Position numbers and translations under genes: made by a program
Assembly (NCBI RefSeq): GCF_029240215.1
Contig: NZ_JARBTK010000010.1
Location: 28,913-92,912 of the forward strand
Source of the DNA: Chryseobacterium sp.
GTDB taxonomy: Bacteria > Bacteroidota > Bacteroidia > Flavobacteriales > Weeksellaceae
Direction: 5' to 3'
DNA length: 64,000 nt
In this document: positions 20,317-30,595 of the stretch, one piece after another
Numbering within the stretch: the stretch's first letter is position 1
How the letters are laid out: the number at the start of each line of letters is the position of its first letter
The notes under the pieces: model-generated
What the model was told of the DNA's origin: nothing
Seen by the model: only the letters and a program-made list of their open reading frames with translations
Database searches by the model: none

Positions 20317-20805
20317 ATGAATAAGTATCTTAATGTGTTAGTTAAAGCCAGGATTTCTATTAAAAATAGAATAAATAGATTATATATTAAAGTTTACAAA
20401 ATTCCTTTTAAACAATTCGGTAACAATAACTATATTGACTTTCCTGTTAAAATACATGGACAAGAAAATATCTCAATTGGTAATAATTGTTCAATTAACT
20501 CATTTGTACATATTTGGGGTAGTGGAGGTGTAAACATTGGAAATGATGTATTGATCGCTTCACATGTAAGTATTACAAGTTTAACGCATGAGTATACTGA
20601 AGATTCAATTCGTTATGCACCAATTGTGTCCAAACCAGTGATACTTGAAGATGATGTTTGGATTGGGACAGGTGCAATAATTCTACCTGGAATTAAAATT
20701 GGAAAAAGTGCAGTTGTTGGAGCAGGATCAGTAGTAACCAAAGATGTCCCGGACTATGCAATAGTTGTAGGTAATCCTGCTAAAATTCTAAAAATGAGAA
20801 AATAG
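20317..20805 (+). CDS. Hexapeptide-repeat O-acetyltransferase
   Basis: A 162-residue acyltransferase with a left-handed beta-helix ([40 protein letters not shown]). The catalytic-type His is likely in SLTHEY, and the C-terminus [20 protein letters not shown] is usual for WcaF/maltose O-acetyltransferase relatives. Within the cluster it probably O-acetylates a sugar of the repeat unit; the target is unknown. Confidence 0.8.
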   Translation: MNKYLNVLVKARISIKNRINRLYIKVYKIPFKQFGNNNYIDFPVKIHGQENISIGNNCSINSFVHIWGSGGVNIGNDVLIASHVSITSLTHEYTEDSIRYAPIVSKPVILEDDVWIGTGAIILPGIKIGKSAVVGAGSVVTKDVPDYAIVVGNPAKILKMRK

Positions 20806-20844
20806 TTTAGGTATTTTCTCAATAATTTAAAATAAAAATCAATT

Positions 20845-21825
20845 ATGATAAAACATTCGGTTTTAATAGTAACATACAATCAAGAAGATTATATAGAAGA
20901 AACTATTTTGTCTATATTGAACCAAACTGAACTACCCTATGAAATCATAATTTTGGATGATTGTTCACCAGATTCCAACTGGGACATTATCAAAAAATAC
21001 CAATTACAATATCCTGACCTAATAAAGGCTTACCGTAATGAGGTAAATCTTGGATTATTTCCCAACATGAAGAAAATCAGAACACTTTATACAGGAAATG
21101 TTGTATCATACTGTTCTGGTGATGATTTGTTGGAACCGGATACTATAAAGGCGGTTAATGAAAAGATAAAACAAGAAGGTTTAGATGGGGAAAATGATAG
21201 ATTTATAATTGTCACAAATTCAGTTCATCTCTATCCTGATGGAAGCCGGACAGTGTGGAATAATTATGTAGAACGTCATATAAATCCAATTAAAACAAGA
21301 CTTCGTTATGGATTGAGTTATAGAAGTGTTGGACTCAGTAAAGGATTATTAAATGCCACTATTTCCGAACAAGACTATTTGGACCAAAATGCTGAAGTAG
21401 GATATAGTGCGGATTTTTTTAAAGGTTTTGAAGAAGTTCTTAATTCTCAAAGTATTCATTATATAAATGTAAACGGAGGCGTTTATCGGCTAAATGTAGG
21501 TGTTACTTCGGCAAAAGCTGATACGAAGAAATGGAAGGGACATCAATCTACATACATTGCAGTCCGTGATCTTTATCAACAATATTTTGATAAAAAAGAT
21601 ATGCTATTTATCAAATTTATAATAGCTGCTGATGAATTTAAAATTCAACCTAATTTGAAAAACTGGATAAATGCTTTCTATTATTATTTAATGAACTTAG
21701 GTAATTTCAGTTATAATAATCCGGCAATTAGAAACTTACATTATTTGCTTCCAACTGCAGCTATTGGATGGCTAAAATTTAAAGTTTATCCTGCTTATTT
21801 AATTTTAAGAAATAAATTTTCATAA
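20845..21825 (+). CDS. Family 2 glycosyltransferase
   Basis: A 326-residue cytosolic GT-A enzyme. The N-terminus reads SVLIVTYNQEDYIEETILSI, followed by the nucleotide-binding acidic pair ILDDCSPDS and the metal-binding SGDD at the end of the first domain. It adds one sugar to the lipid-linked repeat unit; donor and acceptor cannot be predicted. Flanked by an acetyltransferase and a GT4 enzyme in the same direction. Confidence 0.85.
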   Translation: MIKHSVLIVTYNQEDYIEETILSILNQTELPYEIIILDDCSPDSNWDIIKKYQLQYPDLIKAYRNEVNLGLFPNMKKIRTLYTGNVVSYCSGDDLLEPDTIKAVNEKIKQEGLDGENDRFIIVTNSVHLYPDGSRTVWNNYVERHINPIKTRLRYGLSYRSVGLSKGLLNATISEQDYLDQNAEVGYSADFFKGFEEVLNSQSIHYINVNGGVYRLNVGVTSAKADTKKWKGHQSTYIAVRDLYQQYFDKKDMLFIKFIIAADEFKIQPNLKNWINAFYYYLMNLGNFSYNNPAIRNLHYLLPTAAIGWLKFKVYPAYLILRNKFS

Positions 21826-21834
21826 ATATTTATT

Positions 21835-23007
21835 ATGAATATAGTATTCGTATATACAAGTCCATTTCCAGCTAAAAGGGGATTTAGTGCTGCTGACCGA
21901 AGAGTCCGTGATATTGTAAGAGGCTTAAAAAATGCTGGAGCAAATGTTACATTGGTTATCCCACATTACCACTTAAAGGCTTCTGTTGATACTCATAAAG
22001 AAGATTTCACAATAAAATATTTAGGAAAAAGCAGTCTCAATAAATCAAAACTTATTAATAGATTTTTTTATTGGAAAGATTTACTTAATTACGTAAAAAA
22101 AAATAAGACAGAGGCAATAATCTTGTATAATACTCAAGCAGATAGTGTGTTTTTTAACTGGATCCTAAAAAATAAAAACATAAAAATTATCACCGAAGTC
22201 TGTGACTTACATAGCCATAGTGAGAAATTTACAATTAAGTCTTCCATATCGAAATGGACAGAGAAACACTTACCCAGTAGTTCCGATTTAGTAATCACAA
22301 TATCTGATTATTTAAAAAGTATTCTTCTTAAAAATAATCCTAATCAGAAAGTTTTAAAGATACCTATATTAGTTGATAGTGATTATTTTCATGACAAAAC
22401 AGATGTAAATAAAAACATTCCTCTGTTAGAAAAAATTAAAGGGTCTTTTTTAATAAGCTATGTGGGAGGTTTATGGACACATCAAGGGGTGAAATTCCTA
22501 ATGCAAGCATTTAAAAAAATTATTGACGAGGGGCTAAATGCTAAGTTACTTATAGCAGGAAATTATGACGACATCACCCCCAACAAAGATGATGTATATG
22601 TGATCTCGAAAGAGCTGGGAATTGAAGAACATATAATTTTACCTGGCTGGGTTGATACCAAAACTGTCAAAAATATTTTATATGCTTCAGATTTATTAGT
22701 TATTTCACAAACAAACGATTTATTTGCGCAAGCTGGACTTCCGACTAAATTAGCCGAATATGCCGCTTGTGCAAAGCCTATTCTTATTACCAAGGTTGGT
22801 GATGTACAAGAATATTTTCAGGATAAGAAAAATTGTATATTGTGTGAGCCTTCCGATGTGGAGAGTATGTATCAGGGAATTTTGTTTGCCATAAGAAATC
22901 CTGAAATGACAAAAGAAATTTCAAAACAAGCATATGAAACATGTCATGAATTATTTGATTATAATTCAAATGGAGAAATTATTTATAACACAATCAAAAA
23001 TCTATAG
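21835..23007 (+). CDS. Family 4 glycosyltransferase
   Basis: A 390-residue GT-B fold enzyme. The N-terminus MNIVFVYTSPFPAKRGFSA is a typical acceptor-domain start; the C-terminal domain has ISYVGGLWTHQGVKFLM and the donor-binding region GLPTKLAEYAACAKPILITK. Likely a retaining transferase working on the repeat unit. The stop codon shares one base with the start of the following polymerase gene (TAGTG). Confidence 0.85.
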   Translation: MNIVFVYTSPFPAKRGFSAADRRVRDIVRGLKNAGANVTLVIPHYHLKASVDTHKEDFTIKYLGKSSLNKSKLINRFFYWKDLLNYVKKNKTEAIILYNTQADSVFFNWILKNKNIKIITEVCDLHSHSEKFTIKSSISKWTEKHLPSSSDLVITISDYLKSILLKNNPNQKVLKIPILVDSDYFHDKTDVNKNIPLLEKIKGSFLISYVGGLWTHQGVKFLMQAFKKIIDEGLNAKLLIAGNYDDITPNKDDVYVISKELGIEEHIILPGWVDTKTVKNILYASDLLVISQTNDLFAQAGLPTKLAEYAACAKPILITKVGDVQEYFQDKKNCILCEPSDVESMYQGILFAIRNPEMTKEISKQAYETCHELFDYNSNGEIIYNTIKNL

Positions 23008-24338
23008 TGGGTAGTATAGTTACATTTATTGTTTTTATAATTATTGCCAATGCTCTTTTGAAGCAAAGACATAAGACATTAGTATTTATATGCGTACTTT
23101 CTATTTTTGCTGATAATTTTCGCGTTAATTTAGGACCAAGTCTTCTTTTGGCAAATTGTATAGGGTTTTTGATGCTTCCCATTGTGATAAAAAACAGCTA
23201 TTTGTTCAGAAAAATTAATCATCTTTACAGACCATTGTGGTTAGAATTCTTTTACCTTATTTTATTAGGCTATATATTTGGTTTTCTCTTTCCATGGGAA
23301 ACCTTTAATTCGGATTATAGAATGTGGACGCAACAAGCAAGCGGAAGAACAGTTGTAACGCTGTTTAGGTTGCTTAATGAACTTATATTTTCCTATTATA
23401 TAGTTTGGTGTTTTATAACCAAAAAAATTGATTTGAAATTTATAGTTTATTCTATAGGTTATGCTTCTGTAATTAGTTCTGCAGTTGGTTTTGCAGACTA
23501 CCTAATTGGTTATAGCTTCAAAGCAAGTTTTTTTTATATGGTACCTGAACTTTCAAACAGGTTCTTGGGACTGAATGGAGAACCAAAAATGTTTGGACGA
23601 AACTCAGCATTGGCATATGCTATTCTATTGTTATACTACCTTACTCGGGGAAAAGATAAGAAATTAGTTGTTTTTATGGTTGTAAATGTAATTGGAGTTT
23701 TGATAAGTCTATCTGCTTCTTCATTTATTCTATTTTTACTTCTAAACGCTGCAGTGTTTTTCAATAAGATAAAACCTGTATATGTAGCTTTTCTATTTCT
23801 TTTAGCACCTCTTTCCTATGTATTGGTTAGCAGTAATCCATTTTTTCAAGAAAATACACAGTATAAGATTGAAAAAGCGATTATGGGGGGCGATGCGAAA
23901 GTTGTCCCAAATGAGCCGCAATTTTTTAGTCGTTTCGATATATTTGATCGTTTAGGTTTGGTTTTTCTTTATGAAAATCCTATTTATGCAATTACAGGAA
24001 CAGGTCCCAACCTCATAAGCATACCTGCAAGTACATATGTGGGTTCCTTGCCTGAATATAGTACTTTTGCAGAACGAGGAGGAATAGATAGTGTTCCCAA
24101 TATTATGATAAACAATGTGATAGCAAGAAGTGGGTTATTAGGTGTAATTTTATTTTTATTTTTTTACATAAGATTATTTAGGTTTTCGAAATTTGATAAA
24201 ACCGGATTTTCTAAAGCTCTTGTCATCATATCTTTTATTTTTAATATGGTTTATTTCAGTATAGTTTGTGCATTTTTAACAGCATTGATCATAGGTCTTC
24301 AATTTTCAGATAGAAGAACCTCCATTCGGAAAATATAA
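23007..24338 (+). CDS. wzy: Wzy-type O-antigen/capsule polymerase, module 1
   Basis: A 443-residue polytopic inner-membrane protein with about 11 hydrophobic segments and a large periplasmic loop in the second half (about 290-360). This topology and the position between glycosyltransferases identify it as a candidate Wzy polymerase; sequence conservation in this family is low. The GTG start at 23007 overlaps the upstream stop by one base, implying coupled translation. Confidence 0.75.
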   Translation: MGSIVTFIVFIIIANALLKQRHKTLVFICVLSIFADNFRVNLGPSLLLANCIGFLMLPIVIKNSYLFRKINHLYRPLWLEFFYLILLGYIFGFLFPWETFNSDYRMWTQQASGRTVVTLFRLLNELIFSYYIVWCFITKKIDLKFIVYSIGYASVISSAVGFADYLIGYSFKASFFYMVPELSNRFLGLNGEPKMFGRNSALAYAILLLYYLTRGKDKKLVVFMVVNVIGVLISLSASSFILFLLLNAAVFFNKIKPVYVAFLFLLAPLSYVLVSSNPFFQENTQYKIEKAIMGGDAKVVPNEPQFFSRFDIFDRLGLVFLYENPIYAITGTGPNLISIPASTYVGSLPEYSTFAERGGIDSVPNIMINNVIARSGLLGVILFLFFYIRLFRFSKFDKTGFSKALVIISFIFNMVYFSIVCAFLTALIIGLQFSDRRTSIRKI

Positions 24339-24344
24339 TTAATT

Positions 24345-25493
24345 TTGTACACCAAAAACATCACCCATTTGAAAATATTTTTACCTATAGGAGCATACTA
24401 TCCTTCACAAATTGGAGGACCTTGCAATACACTGTATTGGCATTCAAATGCGCTCAAAAACAAAGGTGTAAAAGTTGAAATAGTAACGACTTCATTAGGT
24501 ATCCAGAAAGGTGCGGTAGCCGTAGATAAGGCAATAGTTGATGAATTAGGATCAGTTTATTATGGAAGCACAGTATCGATTTCTTTTACGTTAATAACGC
24601 AAATTATAAGAGGAATTAAATCTGCAGATATTATACACCTTAATAGCTTATTTAATATTCTTTCGATCATTAGCTTTTTTTACATTAAATTTTTTTTTCC
24701 AAAGAAAAAGATTATTTGGTCCGTAAGAGGAGAGTTAAGCCCAAACGCATTAAAATTTAGCCGTCTCAAAAAAAAACCGCTTCTTTTTTTATATAAAAAA
24801 TGGTGTAAAAACATTCTCTTTCATAGTACATCTGAGAAAGAAACTGCAGAAATAAAATCTGTTTTTGGAAACGTGAAAACTGTAGAAATTCCTAACTTTA
24901 TCGAGCCAAGTAAGCGAAGAGAAGATATTATAAAAAAACAATTTTTATATCTTGGTAGAATACATAGGATCAAAGCAATACATAAATTGATTGAGGGTTT
25001 ATCTATAAGTGATAAGTTTAGAGATTCAGATTATAAGCTTATTATTGTAGGCAAGCACGAAGAAAGACATTTAGATTATTATCAGGAACTTCTAGAATTA
25101 ATCAAATCTAAAAACTTGTACGATAAAGTAGAGTGGCAAGGGCATTTAATAGGTGAAGAAAAAGAAAAAATATATGCAGAATCATATGCCTTAGTATTGC
25201 CGTCGGAAACCGAAAATTTTGGAAATGTAGTTATCGAATCACTTAATCAGGGAACTCCGGTGATTGCATCAGAGGGAACTCCCTGGTCAATGTTAAAAAA
25301 ATATGAATGTGGATTTCATATTAGCAATTCACCTCAGATAATTGCTGAAAATATTGATAAAATGATTGATATGCCAGAAGTTAAATATCGTGAAATGCGT
25401 AAGAACGCTACATTGTTATTAGATCAAGAATTTAATATCAAAACTCAAATAAATAAATGGATTAAAATTTATAATAATGAAAATTCAAAATAA
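24345..25493 (+). CDS. Family 4 glycosyltransferase
   Basis: A 382-residue GT-B enzyme. Signature regions are IGGPCNTLYWHSNALKNKGV near the N-terminus, KKIIWSVRGELSPNALK, FLYLGRIHRIKAIHKLI, and the EX7E-type donor site in LPSETENFGNVVIESLNQG. No ATG is available near the beginning; the start is a TTG, either 24345 or 24369. The second gives a more usual N-terminus (KIFLPIGAYYPSQ). It overlaps the next gene, capE, by 17 nt. Confidence 0.85.
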   Translation: MYTKNITHLKIFLPIGAYYPSQIGGPCNTLYWHSNALKNKGVKVEIVTTSLGIQKGAVAVDKAIVDELGSVYYGSTVSISFTLITQIIRGIKSADIIHLNSLFNILSIISFFYIKFFFPKKKIIWSVRGELSPNALKFSRLKKKPLLFLYKKWCKNILFHSTSEKETAEIKSVFGNVKTVEIPNFIEPSKRREDIIKKQFLYLGRIHRIKAIHKLIEGLSISDKFRDSDYKLIIVGKHEERHLDYYQELLELIKSKNLYDKVEWQGHLIGEEKEKIYAESYALVLPSETENFGNVVIESLNQGTPVIASEGTPWSMLKKYECGFHISNSPQIIAENIDKMIDMPEVKYREMRKNATLLLDQEFNIKTQINKWIKIYNNENSK

Positions 25494-26511
25494 AATACTA
25501 TTAATCACCGGAGGTACCGGCTCATTCGGAACTGCTGTTCTCAACAGATTTTTACAAACTGATCATTTCAAAGAAATCCGTATTTTTTCTCGTGATGAGA
25601 AAAAACAGGATGACATGAGAAACCTGTACAAAAATGACAAAATAAAATATTATATCGGCGATGTAAGAGATTTCTCAAGTGTAGAACCGGCAACCAGAGG
25701 TGTTGATTATATCTTTCACGCAGCAGCATTGAAGCAGGTTCCTTCTTGCGAGTTTTTCCCGATGCAGGCGGTAAAGACCAATGTTGAAGGAACGCAGAAT
25801 GTAATTCGTGCAGCAACTTCAAACAAAGTACAGAAAGTAATTTGTCTGTCAACCGATAAAGCAGCCTATCCAATCAACGCAATGGGAATTTCAAAAGCGA
25901 TGATGGAAAAAGTGGCGGTTGCAGAATCTAGAAATACAACTGATACAGTAGTCTGTCTTACCCGTTATGGTAATGTTATGGCATCGAGAGGTTCTGTAAT
26001 TCCTTTATTTTTAAATCAGATTCAGAAAGGAGAACCGATTACGATTACAGATCCTAATATGTCTCGATTTTTTATGTCCTTGGAAGATGCCGTTGATTTG
26101 GTATTGTTTGCCTTTGAACATGCAAATCCTGGAGATTTATTTGTAAACAAAGCTCCTGCAGGTAGCATCGGCGATTTGGCAAAAGCCTTAATCGAACTGA
26201 CAGGAAAAGAAGTTCCCGTAAAAGTTATAGGAACCCGCCATGGGGAAAAGTTATATGAAACACTCTGTACCCGTGAAGAAATGGCAAAAGCCGAAGATAT
26301 GGGAGATTTCTATCGTGTTCCTGCGGATAACCGCGATTTGAACTATGCTCAATATTTTTCTGAAGGTGAAGAAGAAGTAGCAGAGATTGAAGATTATCAT
26401 TCACACAATACAGAACAACAGGGGGTAGAAGGTTTAAAAAAATTGATTTCAACTTTACCTTTGATCCGAAAAGAAGTTTTTGGAGAAGATGTGATGCAGT
26501 ATCCTTATTAG
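25477..26511 (+). CDS. capE: UDP-GlcNAc 4,6-dehydratase/5-epimerase (CapE/WbjB/FnlA)
   Basis: First enzyme of UDP-N-acetyl-L-fucosamine synthesis, 344 residues, soluble SDR. NAD(P) motif LITGGTGSFGTAVLNRF, characteristic FSRDEKKQDDMR, and the catalytic region CLSTDKAAYPINAMGISKAM, where Lys replaces the usual SDR Tyr as in this family. TRYGNVMASRGSVIPLF is fully conserved. It is followed by a cupin gene, capF and fnlC, giving the complete three-enzyme route to UDP-L-FucNAc. Confidence 0.95.
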   Translation: MKIQNKILLITGGTGSFGTAVLNRFLQTDHFKEIRIFSRDEKKQDDMRNLYKNDKIKYYIGDVRDFSSVEPATRGVDYIFHAAALKQVPSCEFFPMQAVKTNVEGTQNVIRAATSNKVQKVICLSTDKAAYPINAMGISKAMMEKVAVAESRNTTDTVVCLTRYGNVMASRGSVIPLFLNQIQKGEPITITDPNMSRFFMSLEDAVDLVLFAFEHANPGDLFVNKAPAGSIGDLAKALIELTGKEVPVKVIGTRHGEKLYETLCTREEMAKAEDMGDFYRVPADNRDLNYAQYFSEGEEEVAEIEDYHSHNTEQQGVEGLKKLISTLPLIRKEVFGEDVMQYPY

Positions 26512-26553
26512 AAGTAAAAAGTAAAAAGAACCAAGTTAAAAGTTAAAAGAAAA

Positions 26554-26961
26554 TTGATGCTGTTAGAAGGGAAAAAACATCAGGATGAAAGAGGAACCAT
26601 TACCTATAATAATGATTTTGATGCATCACAGATCAAAAGAATTTATACAATAGAAAACCATTCTACAGATTTCATTCGGGGTTGGCAAGGTCACAAAGTG
26701 GAACAAAGATGGTTTGCCTGTATGAAAGGAAGTTTTGAAGTTTCTGTAATTGCAGTAGATGATTTTGAAAATCCGTGTAAAGATTTAACAATTCAGAAAT
26801 ATCTTTTGACCAATGATGTTTTAACTTACCTCCATATTCCTTCGGGGTGTATCACTGCGATACAGGCAAAAGAAGAAGGCAGTAAACTGCTGGTTTTAGC
26901 TGATTATGATTTGGGAGAAATCAGTGATGAGTACAGATATAATTTAGATTATTTTAAATAA
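26554..26961 (+). CDS. Cupin-fold sugar epimerase-like protein
   Basis: A 135-residue single-domain cupin (GKKHQDERGTITYNNDF, RGWQGHKVEQRWFACMKGSF) related to WxcM C-terminal and dTDP-sugar isomerase proteins, but without the His-x-His pair of FdtA. It sits between capE and capF, a placement I recall in other flavobacterial FucNAc clusters. It may assist the epimerase step of the FucNAc route; function not established. Confidence 0.65.
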   Translation: MMLLEGKKHQDERGTITYNNDFDASQIKRIYTIENHSTDFIRGWQGHKVEQRWFACMKGSFEVSVIAVDDFENPCKDLTIQKYLLTNDVLTYLHIPSGCITAIQAKEEGSKLLVLADYDLGEISDEYRYNLDYFK

Positions 26962-27021
26962 AATTTTTTAACAGTTGCAATGGCTATTTGCTAAAGACCA
27001 ACTGCCAAACGCCAATATAGT

Positions 27022-28140
27022 ATGAAAAAAATCGGAATTACCGGTCAGAATGGTTTTGTCGGAAGACATCTATACAATACTTTAGGTTTATTTCCTGAAG
27101 AATTTGAGAGAATTGATTTTAAAAAAGAATATTTTGAAGATCAGACTCAGCTTGATCAGTTTATTGCAGAATGTGATGTTGTTGTACATTTAGCAGCAAT
27201 GAACCGTCATGAGAGTGAACAAGTTATTTATGAAACAAACATACATTTGGCTCAAAAACTGGTTGATTCATTAAAAAGAACAAGTTCCAAAGCGCATGTC
27301 ATGATTTCTTCTTCTACACAGGAAGAGAGAGATAATCTGTATGGAAGATCAAAAAAAGAGGGCAGAGAAGCGTTAGCAGATTGGGCAGAAGAAAATGGAG
27401 GAAAAATTACCGGATTGATTATTCCAAACGTCTTTGGTGCTTTCGGAAAACCTTTTTACAATTCTTTTATTGCTACATTCTGTCATCAGTTGACTCATGG
27501 AGAAATCCCAACTATTGCCAATGACGGAGAGGTAAAGTTAATATACGTTCAGGAATTGGTTGATACGATCATTTCCGAAATCAGAGAAGGAAACAATAAA
27601 CCCGAATTCTTTATTGAAGCTACTGCAACTAAAAAAGTTTCAGAAGTTTTAGCTTTATTAAATGATTATAAAACTAAATATTTTGATGGTGGAGAAATTC
27701 CTGTAATCAATGATTCATTTGAGCATAATCTATTCAATACGTATCGTTCTTATATCAATCACAAAACACATTATCCGGTAAAGTTTACTCAGCATACAGA
27801 TCCTCGCGGAGCTTTTGTAGAAGTTATCAGATTGGGAATTGGCGGGCAGTGTTCATTTTCCACTACAGTTCCCGGAATTACCAGAGGAAACCATTATCAC
27901 ACCAGAAAGATTGAGCGTTTTGCTGTAATCAAAGGAAAAGCATTGATTCAATTAAGAAAAATAGATACCGATGAGGTTTTAGATTTTTACTTAGACGGAA
28001 ACGAACCCGCTTATGTTGATATGCCAATTTGGTACGCACACAATATTAAAAATATAGGAGAAGAAGAATTATATACAATCTTTTGGATCAATGAAGCTTT
28101 CAATCCTGAAGATTCAGACACGTATTTTTTAGAGGTATAA
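27022..28140 (+). CDS. capF: Bifunctional CapF/WbjC/FnlB (UDP-FucNAc pathway reductase/epimerase)
   Basis: A 372-residue two-domain enzyme. The N-terminal SDR domain (about 1-240; GITGQNGFVGRHLYNTLG, SSSTQEERDNLYGRSKKEGR) reduces the 4-keto sugar. The C-terminal cupin domain (about 245-372; HTDPRGAFVEVIR, TRGNHYHTRKIERF with metal-binding histidines) epimerises it. It converts the CapE product to UDP-6-deoxy-L-talose-NAc. Full length, all motifs intact. Confidence 0.95.
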   Translation: MKKIGITGQNGFVGRHLYNTLGLFPEEFERIDFKKEYFEDQTQLDQFIAECDVVVHLAAMNRHESEQVIYETNIHLAQKLVDSLKRTSSKAHVMISSSTQEERDNLYGRSKKEGREALADWAEENGGKITGLIIPNVFGAFGKPFYNSFIATFCHQLTHGEIPTIANDGEVKLIYVQELVDTIISEIREGNNKPEFFIEATATKKVSEVLALLNDYKTKYFDGGEIPVINDSFEHNLFNTYRSYINHKTHYPVKFTQHTDPRGAFVEVIRLGIGGQCSFSTTVPGITRGNHYHTRKIERFAVIKGKALIQLRKIDTDEVLDFYLDGNEPAYVDMPIWYAHNIKNIGEEELYTIFWINEAFNPEDSDTYFLEV

Positions 28141-28199
28141 ATATCTTTTAATATAACTAGTAATTAAAAAAGGCTGATTTTTTAGCCAAAAACCATACA

Positions 28200-29339
28200 A
28201 TGAAAAAACTAAAAGTAATGACGGTCGTTGGAACCCGTCCTGAAATTATCAGATTATCAAGAGTATTAGATGCATTAGATGCTTCTGAAGCAGTAGAGCA
28301 CATCATCGTTCACACCGGACAAAACTATGATTACGAACTCAACCAGATCTTTTTTGAAGATTTAGGACTTCGTAAACCCGATTATTTTCTGGAAGCTGCA
28401 GGAAAAACTGCTACAGAAACAGTGGGGAATATTTTGATTAAAATTGATCCTTTATTGGAAGAATTAAAACCTGATGCATTTTTGGTGTTGGGAGATACAA
28501 ACTCTTGTCTGTGTGCCATTCCTGCAAAGAAAAGACATATTCCTATTTTCCATATGGAAGCAGGAAACAGATGTTTTGATCAGAGAGTTCCGGAAGAAAC
28601 CAACCGTAAAATTGTAGATCATACTTCAGATATTAATTTAACCTATTCGGATATTGCGAGAGAATATCTTTTAAGAGAAGGACTTCCTGCAGATAGAATC
28701 ATCAAAACAGGTTCTCCGATGTTTGAAGTTTTAAATCATTATTTGCCCCAAATTGATGCTTCAAACGTACTTGAAAAGTTAAGCTTAGAAGAAGGTAAAT
28801 TTTTTGTAGTATCTTCTCACAGGGAAGAAAATATCAATTCCGAGAAAAACTTCAGAGGTTTGATGGCTTCTTTAAATGCGATTGCAGAGAAGTATCAATA
28901 TCCAATCATTGTTTCAACGCATCCGCGTACGCAAAATATGATCGACAAAATGCAGATTGAGATGCGTCCGGAAATTCAGTTTTTAAAACCATTGGGTTTT
29001 CATGATTACAATGCATTGCAAAAAAGAGCTTATGCGGTATTATCAGATTCAGGAACGATCTCAGAAGAATCATCAATTTTAAATTTCAGAGCATTAAACA
29101 TACGTCAGGCTCACGAAAGACCTGAAGCAATGGAAGAAGCAAGTGTAATGATGGTAGGTTTGTCTCCTGAACGTATTTTACAGGGATTAACGCAGGTTTT
29201 ACAACAAAAAGTAGGTAAAGAAAGGAATTTCAGACCTGTTTCCGATTACTCGATGCCAAATGTTTCTGAAAAAGTGGTGAGAATTATTATTTCTTATACA
29301 GATTATATTAAAAGGACTGTTTGGTCAGAAGAAATATAG
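28200..29339 (+). CDS. fnlC: UDP-N-acetylglucosamine-type 2-epimerase (CapG/WbjD/FnlC)
   Basis: Non-hydrolysing 2-epimerase, 379 residues, last step to UDP-L-FucNAc. Visible: VVGTRPEIIRLSRVLDAL, HTGQNYDYELNQIFFEDLG, HMEAGNRCFDQRVPEETNRK (the CFD form separates FnlC/WbjD from WecB), and LSDSGTISEESSILNFRALN. Preceded by a GGCT/AGCC mini-hairpin in the 59-nt spacer. Confidence 0.92.
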   Translation: MKKLKVMTVVGTRPEIIRLSRVLDALDASEAVEHIIVHTGQNYDYELNQIFFEDLGLRKPDYFLEAAGKTATETVGNILIKIDPLLEELKPDAFLVLGDTNSCLCAIPAKKRHIPIFHMEAGNRCFDQRVPEETNRKIVDHTSDINLTYSDIAREYLLREGLPADRIIKTGSPMFEVLNHYLPQIDASNVLEKLSLEEGKFFVVSSHREENINSEKNFRGLMASLNAIAEKYQYPIIVSTHPRTQNMIDKMQIEMRPEIQFLKPLGFHDYNALQKRAYAVLSDSGTISEESSILNFRALNIRQAHERPEAMEEASVMMVGLSPERILQGLTQVLQQKVGKERNFRPVSDYSMPNVSEKVVRIIISYTDYIKRTVWSEEI

Positions 29340-29398
29340 AAAATTTAAATAGCCGGATGCGGCTGAATATTTCTTTAAAGCTCTATAGAGATATACCC

Positions 29399-30595
29399 AT
29401 GAATATTATTTTTTTAACGTTAGTCCAAATTAACTCCATTGAAGAACGTGGGATTTATCAGGATTTGTTGCGGAAATTCCGTGATGAAGGTCATGATGTG
29501 ACCATTGTGACGCCTGTGGAAAGAAGAAGAGGTATTCCTACTAATTTCAGTGAAAAAGAAAGGGTTTCTGTTCTTCAGGTAAAAACATTTAATATTCAGA
29601 AAACAAATATCATTGAAAAAGGTATAGGAACTCTTGCATTAGAGTTTCAGTACCTCTCTGCGGTTAAAAAATATTGTTCTCATAAAAAATTTGACCTTGT
29701 TTTATATTCAACGCCTCCTATTACCTTGGGAAAAGTGATTGAGTACATAAAGAAAAGGGATCATGCAAAATCGTATCTTCTGTTGAAAGATATTTTCCCT
29801 CAAAATGCCGTGGATATGAATATGCTTAAGAAAGACGGATTTTTACATAAGCAATTTGTAAAAAAAGAGAGAAAATTATATCAGCTTTCAGATACGATTG
29901 GATGTATGTCACAGGCAAATGTTGATTTTGTTTTAAAGCATAATCCTGAAGTCAGCAAGAGTAAAATTGAGGTCAATCCAAACACGATAGAACCTGTAGT
30001 TTTTAGCTATTCTAATGAGCAGAAAAAAAAGATAAGAGAAAAATATCAGATTCCCACAGATAAAAAAGTGCTTGTATATGGAGGGAATTTAGGTAAACCA
30101 CAAGGATTGGATTTTTTACTGGAAACAATTAATGCTACAAAAATTGAACAGGCTTTTTTCTTGATTGTTGGAAATGGAACAGAATTTCCAAGGATTCAAA
30201 ACTGGTTTATTCAGGAAAAACCGGCAAATGCAAAACTTTTGCAGCAGTTACCGAAAGAAGATTACGACCAACTGCTTGCTGCTTGTGATGTGGGCTTAAT
30301 ATTTTTGGATAAAAATTTCTTAATTCCTAATTTCCCGTCTCGGTTATTATCATATTTAGAAATGAAAATGCCTGTAATTGCTGCTACTGATCCTAATACT
30401 GATATCGGTGATATCATCGAAAATGCTTATTGTGGATATAAAGTAATTTCTGGTAATCAAATCGAAATGCAAACAAAGCTTAATAAATTGTTTACCAAAG
30501 ATAACTTACATGAATTAGGAAATAATGCAGAAATTTTGTTAAAAAAGGAATATTTGGTTGGTAAATCTTTTAATTTAATTATAGAAAAAATATAA
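29399..30595 (+). CDS. wbuB: WbuB-like glycosyltransferase (probable L-FucNAc transferase)
   Basis: A 398-residue GT-B family 4 enzyme. The N-terminus MNIIFLTLVQINSIEERGIY is a family hallmark; later LLKDIFPQNAVDMNMLKKDG, VYGGNLGKPQGLDFLLETI and NFPSRLLSYLEMKMPVIAAT. WbuB proteins usually accompany fnlABC and transfer FucNAc, as here. The frame is open from 29321 within fnlC, but ATG 29399 matches the family start. It ends directly against the following sugar-phosphate transferase gene. Confidence 0.88.
   Translation: MNIIFLTLVQINSIEERGIYQDLLRKFRDEGHDVTIVTPVERRRGIPTNFSEKERVSVLQVKTFNIQKTNIIEKGIGTLALEFQYLSAVKKYCSHKKFDLVLYSTPPITLGKVIEYIKKRDHAKSYLLLKDIFPQNAVDMNMLKKDGFLHKQFVKKERKLYQLSDTIGCMSQANVDFVLKHNPEVSKSKIEVNPNTIEPVVFSYSNEQKKKIREKYQIPTDKKVLVYGGNLGKPQGLDFLLETINATKIEQAFFLIVGNGTEFPRIQNWFIQEKPANAKLLQQLPKEDYDQLLAACDVGLIFLDKNFLIPNFPSRLLSYLEMKMPVIAATDPNTDIGDIIENAYCGYKVISGNQIEMQTKLNKLFTKDNLHELGNNAEILLKKEYLVGKSFNLIIEKI

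Noticed and set aside
25568..25873. A 101-codon minus-strand frame opposite capE
   Set aside because: Rich in Leu, His and Arg as expected for the complement of an AT-rich gene; capE is intact on the other strand.
28167..28190. GGCT/AGCC hairpin before fnlC as a terminator
   Set aside because: The stem is only four GC-containing pairs with flanking A/T, and it lies within a functional three-gene pathway; probably not an efficient stop.
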